DNA of 64,000 nucleotides from Nitricoxidireducens sp046726235 (GTDB taxonomy: Bacteria; Pseudomonadota; Gammaproteobacteria; Burkholderiales; Rhodocyclaceae): assembly GCA_046726235.1 (NCBI GenBank), contig JBKPAD010000006.1:62001-126000 (forward strand). Direction: 5' to 3'. Below are positions 47,513 through 57,077 of the stretch, one piece after another. The notes below the pieces were generated by a model. The model worked only from the letters and a program-made list of their open reading frames with translations, had not been told where the DNA came from and did no database searches. Position 1 is the first letter of the stretch. Every line of letters begins with the position of its first letter. The translations under genes were made by a program, and so were the position numbers.

Positions 47513-47941
47513 ATGCAAGCACGCAGCCTCGAAGACTGCCTCAAAGCCGAGGGCGGGCTCGCCCGTCTCTCCGGCCACGCATCGCGCCTGCTGCAACTCC
47601 AGCGCATCCTCGAAGCAGCCGTTCCGCGGGCTCAAATACGGGGCGCCCGGGTGGCCAATTTCAAGCTAGGGAAGCTCGTGCTTCATGCCGACAATGCCGC
47701 GGTGGCGGCCAAGCTCCGGCAGATTGTCCCTACGCTCGTAGACGTCTTTCGACGTGAGGCGGCTGAGGTTACCGGAATAGACATCAAGGTGCAACCCCGG
47801 CCGGTCAAGCGCGCCGCCCCGAAGGAGCCCCGCGCGGCGCTTGGTGACCACGCGAAGCAGGGGCTTACATCGCTGGCGGAAACCCTGCCCGGCGATTCGC
47901 CTTTAGGCGAAGCGCTACGCCGGCTGATCGGGCACCGCTAA
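47513..47941 (+). CDS. DciA-like (DUF721) protein
   Basis: A 142-residue protein with the DUF721 core: LLQLQRILEAAVPRAQIRGARVANFKLGKLVLHADNAAVAAKLRQIVPTLVDVFRR, then a basic linker and a short C-terminal helix. DciA-type proteins load the replicative helicase DnaB. It lies between lpxC and secA, its usual place. It is divergent from the M23 gene with 23 bases between starts, and its stop overlaps the next gene (opposite strand) by four bases. Confidence 0.82.
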   Translation: MQARSLEDCLKAEGGLARLSGHASRLLQLQRILEAAVPRAQIRGARVANFKLGKLVLHADNAAVAAKLRQIVPTLVDVFRREAAEVTGIDIKVQPRPVKRAAPKEPRAALGDHAKQGLTSLAETLPGDSPLGEALRRLIGHR

Positions 47942-48120
47942 AGTACGATCACACGCTCGAGGAACATCAACGCGAGCACGGCCAGGACGAAAATCAGCGC
48001 ACCCTTGGCGACGCGCCCGGCGAGTTGAAGGTAGCGGCGCTCTCCGGTGAACAGCCAGGCGACGATGCCGGCACCGATGACGATCACCACCAGGACGCCG
48101 ACGATGCGCAGGAGCAGCAT
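47938..48120 (-). CDS. small membrane protein of unknown function
   Basis: A 60-residue protein with two hydrophobic segments (about residues 3-24 and 40-58) joined by a short basic loop (TGERRYLQLAGRVAKG). No family recognised with confidence. It starts 12 bases after the lpxC stop on the same strand, so it is probably co-transcribed. The clean two-helix pattern and codon use argue for a real gene. Confidence 0.65.
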   Translation of the reverse strand: MLLLRIVGVLVVIVIGAGIVAWLFTGERRYLQLAGRVAKGALIFVLAVLALMFLERVIVL

Positions 48121-48132
48121 GCCGGCCCCTCC

Positions 48133-49053
48133 CTACGCGAACTGCGGCTCGGGGTAGAGGTGGATGACGCGCTCGGGCGCCTGCTCGGCGCGCTCGAAGC
48201 TCACCCATTCCCAGGCGTCGGCGTCGGCCAGCAGCGCCCGCAGCAGCTTGTTGTTCATCGCGTGGCCGGACTTGTGGGCCGAGAACGCCGCCAGCAGCGG
48301 ATGGCCGACGAGGTAGAGGTCGCCGACCGCGTCGAGCACTTTGTGGCGCACGAATTCATCCGGCAGGCGCAGTCCCTCGGCGTTGAGGACGCGGTACTCG
48401 TCCATCACGATCGCGTTGTCGAGGCTGCCGCCGAGCGCCAGGCCCTGGGCGCGCAGCGCCTCGACGTCCTGCGTGAAGCCGAAGGTGCGGGCGCGGGAGA
48501 CGTCGCGGACGTAGGAATCGTCGGCGAAGTCGACTTCGACGCGCGTGCCCGACTGGTCGACCGCCGGATGGTTGAAGAGGATCGAGAACGACAGCTTGAA
48601 GCCTTCGTAGGGTTCGAGGCGCGCCCACTTGTCGCCGTCGACGACTTCGACGGTCTTCTTGACGCGCAGGAAACGCTTGGCCGCCGCCTGCTCCTCGATG
48701 CCCGCCGACTGCAGCAGGAACACGAAGGGCGCGGCCGAGCCGTCCATGATCGGGATCTCGGGCGCATCGACGTCGACGTAGAGATTGTCGATGCCCAGGC
48801 CCGCCAGCGCCGACATCAGGTGCTCGACGGTGCCGAGCTTGACACCGTCGCGCTCGAGGCAGGACGCCATGCGCGTGTCGCCGACGCCGTAGGGGTCGGC
48901 CTTGAGGTCCACTGGCGGCGTCAAATCGACGCGGCGGAAGATGATGCCGGTGTCAGCCGGCGCGGGGCGCAGGTTGAGCGTCACCTTGATGCCGGAATGC
49001 AGGCCGACGCCGGTGGCGCGGATGGAGGACTTGAGGGTGCGTTGGCGCAACAT
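48133..49053 (-). CDS. lpxC: UDP-3-O-acyl-N-acetylglucosamine deacetylase LpxC
   Basis: A 306-residue zinc enzyme making the committed step of lipid A synthesis. Signs are TGVGLHSG, LGTVEHLMSALAGLGIDN with the zinc-binding His and Glu, DGSAAPFVFLLQSAG, FVRHKVLDAVGDLYLVG with HKxxD, and the late HKSGHAMNNKLLRAL. It lies after ftsZ as in most proteobacteria, separated by 200 bases. Its level is usually set by FtsH proteolysis of the C-terminus. Confidence 0.96.
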   Translation of the reverse strand: MLRQRTLKSSIRATGVGLHSGIKVTLNLRPAPADTGIIFRRVDLTPPVDLKADPYGVGDTRMASCLERDGVKLGTVEHLMSALAGLGIDNLYVDVDAPEIPIMDGSAAPFVFLLQSAGIEEQAAAKRFLRVKKTVEVVDGDKWARLEPYEGFKLSFSILFNHPAVDQSGTRVEVDFADDSYVRDVSRARTFGFTQDVEALRAQGLALGGSLDNAIVMDEYRVLNAEGLRLPDEFVRHKVLDAVGDLYLVGHPLLAAFSAHKSGHAMNNKLLRALLADADAWEWVSFERAEQAPERVIHLYPEPQFA

Positions 49054-49120
49054 AGAGCTATTTTAGGCGAAGCGAGACGTTTCTTCTGCGCTGCAACAAG
49101 GTATTCCGCAAACGCGAACG

Positions 49121-49148
49121 CCCCGGGAGGAGGCGATTCCCCCGGGGC
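49121..49148 (-). terminator. hairpin between ftsZ and lpxC
   Basis: A perfect 8-bp stem (GCCCCGGG with CCCGGGGC, 12-base loop) lies about 105 bases after the ftsZ stop and 68 bases before the lpxC start. Neither side has a proper T-run. It may be a partial terminator or an mRNA end structure at the end of the dcw transcript. Confidence 0.4.
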
Positions 49149-49201
49149 GCCGCAATTTAGCTGCCGTCGTACTTGTGGCTTCGGCCGCTCGCGGGCTCGC
49201 T

Positions 49202-49296
49202 TAACCTGCTGCGCAGGTTAGCCTTCGCCGCAAACATGACATTCCGCCGACTTTCAGTCGGCCTGCTTGCGCAGAAACGCGGGAATGTCATATTTG
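49202..49296 (-). repeat. inverted repeats at the 3' end of ftsZ
   Basis: A 15-base arm inside ftsZ (49282-49296, coding for KYDIP of the conserved tail) has an inverted copy just after the stop (49231-49245). In the mRNA the single mismatch is a G-U pair, so the stem is fully paired. Beside it a perfect 7-bp hairpin (49246-49252 with 49256-49262) spans the stop codon. A third perfect 8-bp hairpin follows at 49202-49209 with 49213-49220. None has a T-run. Confidence 0.7.
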
Positions 49297-50453
49297 TCGA
49301 CGCCGCTCGCTTCCATCGCGGCGACCGCCTGGTTGCGCGCACCGCGACCGGAGGTGAACACGCCGCCGAAGTCGGCGCCGGGCGCACCGGCGCTGCCGGC
49401 CGCCTGGGCATCGACGTACATCGGCTGGTTGTCGGTGCCGGTGCGCAGGCCGAGGCCTTCGGCCGCAACATGCACGAGCTCGGGCTTGGGCGGCGCCTTC
49501 TTCTTGGACGCAGCCATGCCGAGGCCCGTCGCAACCACGGTCACGCGCAGCTGGTCTTCCATGCCTTCGTCGAACACCGTGCCGAAGATGATCGTGGCTT
49601 CCGGCGAGGCGTAGTTGCGGATCGTCGCCATGACGTCCTTGACTTCCTTCATGCCGAGCTGGCGGCTGGCAGTCACGTTGACCAGCACGCCGCGGGCGCC
49701 GGACAGCTCGATGCCCTCGAGCAGCGGCGAGGCGACGGCCTGTTCGGCGGCGATGCGCGCGCGATCGACGCCGCTGGCGGTCGCCGAGCCCATCATCGCC
49801 TTGCCCATCTCGCCCATCACCGTGCGCACGTCCTCGAAGTCGACGTTGACCAGGCCCGGCACGTTGATGATCTCGGCGATGCCGCCGACGGCGTTCTTGA
49901 GCACGTTGTCGGCCGAGCGGAATGCCTCGGTCATGGTCACGTCCTCGCCGAGCACTTCCATCAGTTTCTCGTTGAGGATGACGATCAGCGAATCGACGTT
50001 GGCGGCGAGTTCGCCGAGGCCTTCCTCGGCGAGCCGCAGGCGCTTGCCCTCGAACTCGAACGGCTTGGTGACGACGGCGACCGTCAGGATGCCGAGCTCG
50101 CGCGCGACTTCGGCCACGATCGGCGCGGCGCCCGTGCCGGTGCCGCCGCCCATGCCGGCGGTGATGAACACCATGTGCGCACCCTCGAGCGATTCGGCGA
50201 TCGCCTCGCGGTCAGCGACGGCGAGGTCGCGCGCCTTCTCGGGCTTGCCGCCGGCGCCGAGACCCGGGCCGAACTGCAGCTTCACGCCGGCGCTCGACAG
50301 ACGCAGTGCCTGGGCGTCCGTATTGGCGCAGATGAATTCGACTCCCTGCACCCCCTCGCGGATCATGTGCTCGACGGCATTGCCGCCCGCACCGCCAACG
50401 CCGACGACCTTGATGACCGTCGGATTGGGATCCTTGTCGATGATTTCGAACAT
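49254..50453 (-). CDS. ftsZ: cell division protein FtsZ
   Basis: A 399-residue tubulin-like GTPase that forms the division ring. GTP-binding parts are KVVGVGGAGGNAVEHMI, NTDAQAL, the tubulin signature GGGTGTGAAPIVAEVAR, and NVDFEDVRTVMGEMGKAMMG. The variable linker leads to the conserved C-terminal peptide DKYDIPAFLRKQAD that binds FtsA and ZipA. AAGGAGG before the ATG at 50453 decides the start. It is the last dcw gene, 33 bases after ftsA. Confidence 0.97.
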   Translation of the reverse strand: MFEIIDKDPNPTVIKVVGVGGAGGNAVEHMIREGVQGVEFICANTDAQALRLSSAGVKLQFGPGLGAGGKPEKARDLAVADREAIAESLEGAHMVFITAGMGGGTGTGAAPIVAEVARELGILTVAVVTKPFEFEGKRLRLAEEGLGELAANVDSLIVILNEKLMEVLGEDVTMTEAFRSADNVLKNAVGGIAEIINVPGLVNVDFEDVRTVMGEMGKAMMGSATASGVDRARIAAEQAVASPLLEGIELSGARGVLVNVTASRQLGMKEVKDVMATIRNYASPEATIIFGTVFDEGMEDQLRVTVVATGLGMAASKKKAPPKPELVHVAAEGLGLRTGTDNQPMYVDAQAAGSAGAPGADFGGVFTSGRGARNQAVAAMEASGVDKYDIPAFLRKQAD

Positions 50454-50486
50454 GCTCGCCTCCTTCAAAGAACTACTGCCACAAAG

Positions 50487-51719
50487 TTAAAAATTCTTTC
50501 CGAACCACGCGCGCATGCGCGCCAGGACCTGCTTGAACGTCGTCGGCCCCTTGACCTTGAGTCCGCGCTGTTTCTGCGCCGTGCCTTCGATCAGCAGGCC
50601 CATCGCCGTCGAGTAGCGCGGGTTCCTCACGATGTCGCGCAGGTTGCCCTCGTAATGCGGCACGCCGAGCTTCACCGTGTTGTGGAAAATCTCCTCGCCG
50701 AGCTGGGTCATCCCCGCCATCGCCGAGGTGCCGCCAGTCAGCACGATGCCGGCGCGCAGCAGGCGCTCGTAGCCGCTGCGCGAAAGCTCTTCCTGCACCT
50801 TCTGGAAGATCTCCTCGACGCGCGGCTGGATGAAGCCCGCCAGCGTCTGGCGCGAAAGCTGGGTCACCGGACGGTCGCCGACGCCCGGCACTTCGATCAT
50901 CTCTTCCGGGTCGGCGAGCTGCTGCAGCGCGACGCCGTAGCGCATCTTGATTTCCTCGGCGTCCTGCGTCGACGTGCGCAGCGCGATGCCGATGTCGGAA
51001 GTCAGCTGGTCGCCCGCGATCGGGATCACCGCCGTGTGGCGAATGGCGCCTTGCGTGAACACGGCGATGTCCGTCGTGCCGCCGCCGATGTCGACCAGGC
51101 AGACGCCGACGTCCTTCTCGTCCTCGGTCAGCACGGCATAGCCGGAGGCCAGCGGCTGCAGCACCAGGTCCACCACCTCGAGCCCGCAGCGATGCACGCA
51201 TTTGACGATGTTCTGCACCGCGGTGACCGCGCCGGTGACGAGGTGCACCTTGACCTCGAGGCGGCGCGCATCCATGCCGATCGGCTCCTTGACGCCGTCC
51301 TGCCCGTCGACGATGAACTCCTGCACCAGCGTGTGCAGGATCTGGTCGTCGGCGGAGATCGGCGTCGCGTTGGCGGCCTCGATGGCCTGCTCGACGTCGA
51401 TCTGCGAGACTTCCTTCTCGCGCACCACGGTCATGCCGTTGGAGTCCTTGCTCTTGATGTGCGCGCCGGCAATGCCGGTATAGACCTCCTTCACCTTGCA
51501 GCCCGCCATCAGCTCGACTTCCTGCACCGCGCGCGAAATCGAGTCGACGGTCTTCTGGATGTCGATCACCATGCCCTTCTTGAGGCCGGACGACTCCTGG
51601 CTGCCGATGCCGAGGATGCACATCTGGCCTTCGTCGTTGAGTTCGGCGACGACGGCGACGATCTTCGACGTGCCGATGTCGAGGCCGACGATCAGGTCGC
51701 GCTTGATTTCCTTGCTCAT
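50487..51719 (-). CDS. ftsA: cell division protein FtsA
   Basis: A 410-residue actin-like ATPase that tethers FtsZ to the inner membrane. Signs are LIVGLDIGTSKIVAVVAE, VDIGGGTTDIAVFTQGAI, VLTGGTSAMAGMTQLGEEIF, and the C-terminal amphipathic membrane helix (RMRAWFGKNF). Length is normal. It overlaps ftsQ by four bases upstream and is followed by ftsZ. Confidence 0.97.
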   Translation of the reverse strand: MSKEIKRDLIVGLDIGTSKIVAVVAELNDEGQMCILGIGSQESSGLKKGMVIDIQKTVDSISRAVQEVELMAGCKVKEVYTGIAGAHIKSKDSNGMTVVREKEVSQIDVEQAIEAANATPISADDQILHTLVQEFIVDGQDGVKEPIGMDARRLEVKVHLVTGAVTAVQNIVKCVHRCGLEVVDLVLQPLASGYAVLTEDEKDVGVCLVDIGGGTTDIAVFTQGAIRHTAVIPIAGDQLTSDIGIALRTSTQDAEEIKMRYGVALQQLADPEEMIEVPGVGDRPVTQLSRQTLAGFIQPRVEEIFQKVQEELSRSGYERLLRAGIVLTGGTSAMAGMTQLGEEIFHNTVKLGVPHYEGNLRDIVRNPRYSTAMGLLIEGTAQKQRGLKVKGPTTFKQVLARMRAWFGKNF

Positions 51720-52492
51720 GCCTTCCTTCCCGGACGCAGCGCGAAACCGTTCGGATAGCGCATGTCGGCGACGCCGGCGGCGCCGAGTTTCTGCCGTGCC
51801 GCCGGATAGTGGGCGACGAAGCGCGCCAGGCGCTCCGTCAGCGGATGCTTCGCCTGGTCGCGGCCGAGTTCAACCACCACGCCGTCGTCGAGCTTCAGCT
51901 CCCAGGCCTCGCGCGCCGACAGCACGACGCTGACCGGGCGGCGGCCGACCGGCTTCAGCGCCGCAACCGATTCCTCGTAGCGCGCCAGCACCGTCGCCGC
52001 CGAGCCCTCAGGACCGGCGAAGGACGGTAACGCCGGCTCGGCGGACGGCGTCGCGGCGAACAGTTCGCCGTAGGTGTTCACAAATTGCTGCTCGCCCTCG
52101 GCGCGGTGCCAGCGGGCCACGGCGACGTGCTCCTCGAGCGCGAGCTCGAGGCCGTCGGGCCAGTGGCGGCGCAGTTCCGCGCGCCGCACCCAGGGCAGCT
52201 TCTCGAAGGCGACGCGCGCCTGCTCGAGATTGACGGTGAAGAAGTTTCCGGTCAGCGTGCTGCGCGCCGCATGCTCGATCTGCGCGCGGCTAATCTGGTC
52301 GATGGGGGTGGTCACGACGACCTGGCGCAGCGGCTGCAGCGGCAGGCGCTGCAGCGCCAGCATGGCGGACCAGGCGAGCGTGGCAACGCCGAAGACGATG
52401 AGCAGGTCGGAGACGAGGTTCATCATCACCGGCTTGTCCCAGAAGCCCTCGGCCTCCGTCTGCTGCTTGCGGAGCGGATTCGCCTTAGCCAC
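51716..52492 (-). CDS. ftsQ: cell division protein FtsQ
   Basis: A 258-residue bitopic protein: short basic cytoplasmic tail, membrane segment at about residues 25-48, then the POTRA domain (LRQVVVTTPIDQISRAQIEHAAR) and the FtsQ beta domain with PWVRRAELRRHWPDGLELALEEH. It links FtsA to FtsL and FtsB. The start is a GTG at 52492 lying inside the end of ddlB (8-base overlap) with GGAG about ten bases upstream; no nearer ATG fits. Confidence 0.92.
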   Translation of the reverse strand: MAKANPLRKQQTEAEGFWDKPVMMNLVSDLLIVFGVATLAWSAMLALQRLPLQPLRQVVVTTPIDQISRAQIEHAARSTLTGNFFTVNLEQARVAFEKLPWVRRAELRRHWPDGLELALEEHVAVARWHRAEGEQQFVNTYGELFAATPSAEPALPSFAGPEGSAATVLARYEESVAALKPVGRRPVSVVLSAREAWELKLDDGVVVELGRDQAKHPLTERLARFVAHYPAARQKLGAAGVADMRYPNGFALRPGRKA

Positions 52493-53411
52493 AGGTCGCC
52501 GTCTCCAGCACGCGCACCACAAGTTGTTCGAACGAGATGCCCGCGGCGCGCGCCGCCATCGGCACCAGCGAATGGTCGGTCATGCCGGGCGAAGTGTTGG
52601 CCTCGAGCACATAGGGCGCGCCCGCGCCGTCGAGCATGACGTCGATGCGTCCCCAGCCGCGTCCGCCGATCACGGCGAAGGCGCGGCGCGCGAGGTCCTG
52701 CATGGTCGCCTCCTGGTCGGGCGACAGGCCGGAGGGAATCCGATATTCCGTGTCGTCGCGCAGGTACTTGGCGTCGTAGTCGTAGAACTCGTTGGCCGGC
52801 ACGATGCGGATCACCGGCAGTGCCTGCGCCGCAGCGCCGTTGCCGAGCATGCCGACAGTGAACTCGCCGCCCGCCATGAAGCGTTCGGCGATCACGAGAC
52901 TGTCGTATTTCGCGGCCTCTTCGTAGGCCGCGCGCAAGCCGCCGGCCGCCTTGACCTTGGTGATGCCGATGCTCGAACCCTCGTTCGCCGGCTTGACGAA
53001 CAGCGGCAGGCCGAGCTTCGCCTCGATGGCAGCGAAATCGCTGGAGGCATCGACCAACTCGAACTGCGGCGCCGGCAGGCCCGCCGCCTGCCAGACCAGC
53101 TTCGAGCGCCACTTGTCCATCGCCAGCGCGGAAGCCAGCACGCCGCTGCCCGTATACGGCAGCTTCATCAGGTCGAGCGCGCCCTGCAGCTTGCCGTCTT
53201 CGCCGCCGCGACCGTGGAGCGCAATGAAGGCGCGCTCGAAACCATCGGCGCGCAGCGTGTCGAGCGAGCGCGCCGCCGGATCGAACTCATGCGCGTCGAC
53301 GCCGGCCCGCCTGAGGGCGGCCAGCACCGCGGCACCGCTCTTCAGCGACACCGGCCGTTCGGCGGAGTCGCCGCCGAACATCACCGCAACCTTCCCCGAT
53401 ACCTTTGCCAT
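52485..53411 (-). CDS. ddlB: D-alanine--D-alanine ligase
   Basis: A 308-residue ATP-grasp enzyme making D-Ala-D-Ala. Motifs are VAVMFGGDSAERPVSLKSG, ALHGRGGEDGKLQG, LPYTGSG, KPANEGSSIGITKV, ERFMAGGEFTVG and VLEANTSPGMTDHSLVP. Start ATG at 53411 overlaps the murB stop (TGATG). It belongs to the usual murC-murB-ddlB-ftsQ order. Confidence 0.95.
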   Translation of the reverse strand: MAKVSGKVAVMFGGDSAERPVSLKSGAAVLAALRRAGVDAHEFDPAARSLDTLRADGFERAFIALHGRGGEDGKLQGALDLMKLPYTGSGVLASALAMDKWRSKLVWQAAGLPAPQFELVDASSDFAAIEAKLGLPLFVKPANEGSSIGITKVKAAGGLRAAYEEAAKYDSLVIAERFMAGGEFTVGMLGNGAAAQALPVIRIVPANEFYDYDAKYLRDDTEYRIPSGLSPDQEATMQDLARRAFAVIGGRGWGRIDVMLDGAGAPYVLEANTSPGMTDHSLVPMAARAAGISFEQLVVRVLETATCG

Positions 53412-54301
53412 CAAGGCATTACCCCGACGATACGCACCTCGCACTTGAGACGCACGGCGAACTTTTCCCAAACTGCGGCCTGAATTCGGCCAATAAGCGT
53501 TTCTATCTCGGCGGCGCTCCCCTTACCGTCCGGATTAACGATGAAATTGGCGTGCTTTTCGGAGACGCGCGCGCCGCCTTCTTGCAGTCCCTTCAAACCA
53601 GCGGCCTCGATCAGGCGCGCGGCGTGATCGCCGGGCGGATTGCGAAACACCGAGCCGGCATTGGGCTCCTGCAACGGCTGCGTCGCGGCGCGCCGGTCGA
53701 GCAGCTCGCGCATGCGCGCGCGCGCCTTGTCGCCGCTACCAGCCGGAAAGCGCAGCCACGCGGCGGCGAACATTTCGTCGGTCACCTCGCGCAAGCCGGC
53801 ATGCCGATAGCCGAGGACGAACTCCTCCCGGCGCCGAACCGTTCTTTCGCCACGGCGGTTGAGCATCAGCACGCGGTCGACGCGGTCCCAGGTTTCCGAA
53901 CCGTGGCAGCCTGCATTCATGGTCAAGGCGCCACCGAAAGTCCCCGGGATGCCGGCGAGGAACTCGGCGCCCTCGCGACCTTCGCCCGCAGCGAAGCGCG
54001 CCAGCTTGGGGCTCGGCACGCCGGCTTCGCAATAAATGCTGTCGTCGGGCTCGACGCGCAGCCCGCCCAGCGCAGCGTGGGTGAACACGATCGTGCCGTC
54101 GTAGCCGCCGTCGCGTACCAGCAGGTTGCTGCCGAGGCCGACCACCAGCATCGGCTCATCGAAGCGGGTGCGCTCGAAGAAGGCGGCGAGATCGTCGAGA
54201 TCGGCGGGGAAGAAGGCGCGCGCCGCTGTTCCGCCCGCGCGCCACGACACGTGGCCGGCCATCGGTTCGTTCTCGCGCAGTTCTCCGCGGAGGGGGGTCA
54301 T
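53411..54301 (-). CDS. murB: UDP-N-acetylenolpyruvoylglucosamine reductase
   Basis: A 296-residue flavoenzyme reducing enolpyruvyl-UDP-GlcNAc to UDP-MurNAc. The FAD-binding part has SWRAGGTAARAFFPADLDDLAAFF, VVGLGSNLLVRDGGYDG and GIPGTFGGALTMNAGCHG; the catalytic part has AGSVFRNPPGDHAARLIEAAGLKG and VSEKHANFIVN. Start at 54301: the frame stays open upstream but only through the repeat element, so this ATG is the last place that gives family sequence. The ribosome binding site is weak (GGAAC). The repeat separates it from murC, which it would normally follow directly. Confidence 0.94.
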   Translation of the reverse strand: MTPLRGELRENEPMAGHVSWRAGGTAARAFFPADLDDLAAFFERTRFDEPMLVVGLGSNLLVRDGGYDGTIVFTHAALGGLRVEPDDSIYCEAGVPSPKLARFAAGEGREGAEFLAGIPGTFGGALTMNAGCHGSETWDRVDRVLMLNRRGERTVRRREEFVLGYRHAGLREVTDEMFAAAWLRFPAGSGDKARARMRELLDRRAATQPLQEPNAGSVFRNPPGDHAARLIEAAGLKGLQEGGARVSEKHANFIVNPDGKGSAAEIETLIGRIQAAVWEKFAVRLKCEVRIVGVMP

Positions 54302-54325
54302 GTGGGAGTGTTCCGTCTGCGCCTG

Positions 54326-54580
54326 CCAAGGACGGCGGGTGTCCGACTCCTCCGTGTCCCCCGGACCGGGCTTGACGCCCGCTCCTCCTCCTTTACCTGC
54401 GGAGTCGGACACCCGCCATCCTTGGCCGGATACGCCCGTGGGGTTTCACCGTAAGAGAGGCAGTGCGTCACCGCTCGGGACGGTAGGGGGCTCTGCTGCG
54501 CGTAGGTAAAGGAGGAGGAGCGTGCGCAGCACGATCCGGGGGACACGAAGCGCAGCAGAGCCCCCTGCCGGCCCGAGCGC
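54326..54580. repeat. nested-hairpin dispersed repeat, copy 2
   Basis: This fills the 309-base gap between murC and murB. Unit a is a 25-base inverted repeat with one mismatch (54326-54350 with 54401-54425; a G-U pair when read as minus-strand RNA). Unit b pairs about 54474-54502 with 54550-54578 with two mismatches. The shared core GTGTCCCCCGG...CCTCCTTTACCT lies in both loops in opposite orientation, with inner hairpins CGGGC/GCCCG and CGTGC/GCACG. Compared with copy 1, one stem pair in unit b changes from G-C to A-T on both sides. In the minus sense the whole element would be part of the mur transcript leader for murB. Confidence 0.85.
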
Positions 54581-54610
54581 CCACCCACCTCACCATAGGA
54601 AACAGCTGTT

Positions 54611-55988
<1,378 letters not shown>

Positions 55989-55999
<11 letters not shown>

Positions 56000-57077
56000 C
56001 GGAGACTCCCTGTCTCGCACTCAATTGCAGGCATGCCTTGGCGACCGCGGCCGCGGCGTCCGGCTTGGCGAACGCGCGTGCGTTCTCGGCCATCTGCTGC
56101 AGCTGCGTGCGGCCCATGTCGCGCAGCAGCGCCAGGCGTTCCGGCGTCAGTTCGGACTGCGGCAGCAGGATCGCGGCGCCAGCATTGGAAAGGAAACGGG
56201 CGTTGCCCGTCTGGTGGTCGTCCACCGCGTGCGGGAAAGGCACGAGGATGCTGGCGACGCCGGCCGCCGCGAGTTCGGCGATCGTCAGCGCTCCCGCGCG
56301 GCAGACGACGAGGTCGGCCCAGGCGTAGGCGCCCGCCATGTCCTCGATGAAGGCGACGCAGTGCGCCTTGACGCCGGCAGCCTCGTAGTTCGCCAGCAGC
56401 GCCGTCAGGTGTTTCTCGCCGGCCTGGTGCACCACCTCCGGCCGCTCGGCCTCGGGGATCAGCGCCAGCGCCTTCGGCATCGCCTCGTTCAGCGCCTGGG
56501 CGCCGAGGCTGCCGCCGACGACGAGGATCTTCAGCGGCCCGCTGCGACCGGCGTAACGCTCGGCGGGCGCCGGCAGCGCGGCGATGTCGGCGCGCACCGG
56601 GTTGCCCACCCAGATGCCCTTCTCGAGGGCGTCGGGGAAGCCCGTCAGCACGCGGTCGGCGACGCCGGACAGCACGCGGTTGGCGAGCCCCGCGATCGAA
56701 TTCTGTTCGTGGATCACCAGCGGCACGTTCGACAGCGAGGCCATCATGCCGCCCGGGAAGGTGATGAAGCCGCCCATGCCGAGCACGACGTCGGGCCGCA
56801 CGCGCGCGATCTCGCGCCGCGCCTGCCAGAATCCGCGCAGCAGATTGAACGGCAGCAGCAGCTTGCGCAGGAAGCCCTTGCCGCGCAACGCGCCGAAGCG
56901 CACCCATGCCATCTCGTAGCCCTTGGGCGGCACCAGGCGTGCTTCCATCCCGTCCGGGTTGCCCATCCAGACGATGTGCCAGCCGCGGCCGCGCAGTTCG
57001 TCGGCGACGGCGAGCGCCGGCATGATGTGGCCGCCGGTGCCGCCGGCCATCACGAGCAGCGTCCTCTTGAAGTTCAT
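55989..57077 (-). CDS. murG: UDP-N-acetylglucosamine--lipid I GlcNAc transferase MurG
   Basis: A 362-residue GT28 enzyme that turns lipid I into lipid II at the inner face of the membrane. Seen are MAGGTGGHIMPALAVADELRGRGW, VLGMGGFITFPGG, HEQNSIAGLANRVL, VVGGSLGAQALNEAMPKAL, and CRAGALTIAELAAAGVASILVPFPHAVDDHQTGNA. Start overlaps the ftsW stop (ATGA). Confidence 0.96.
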
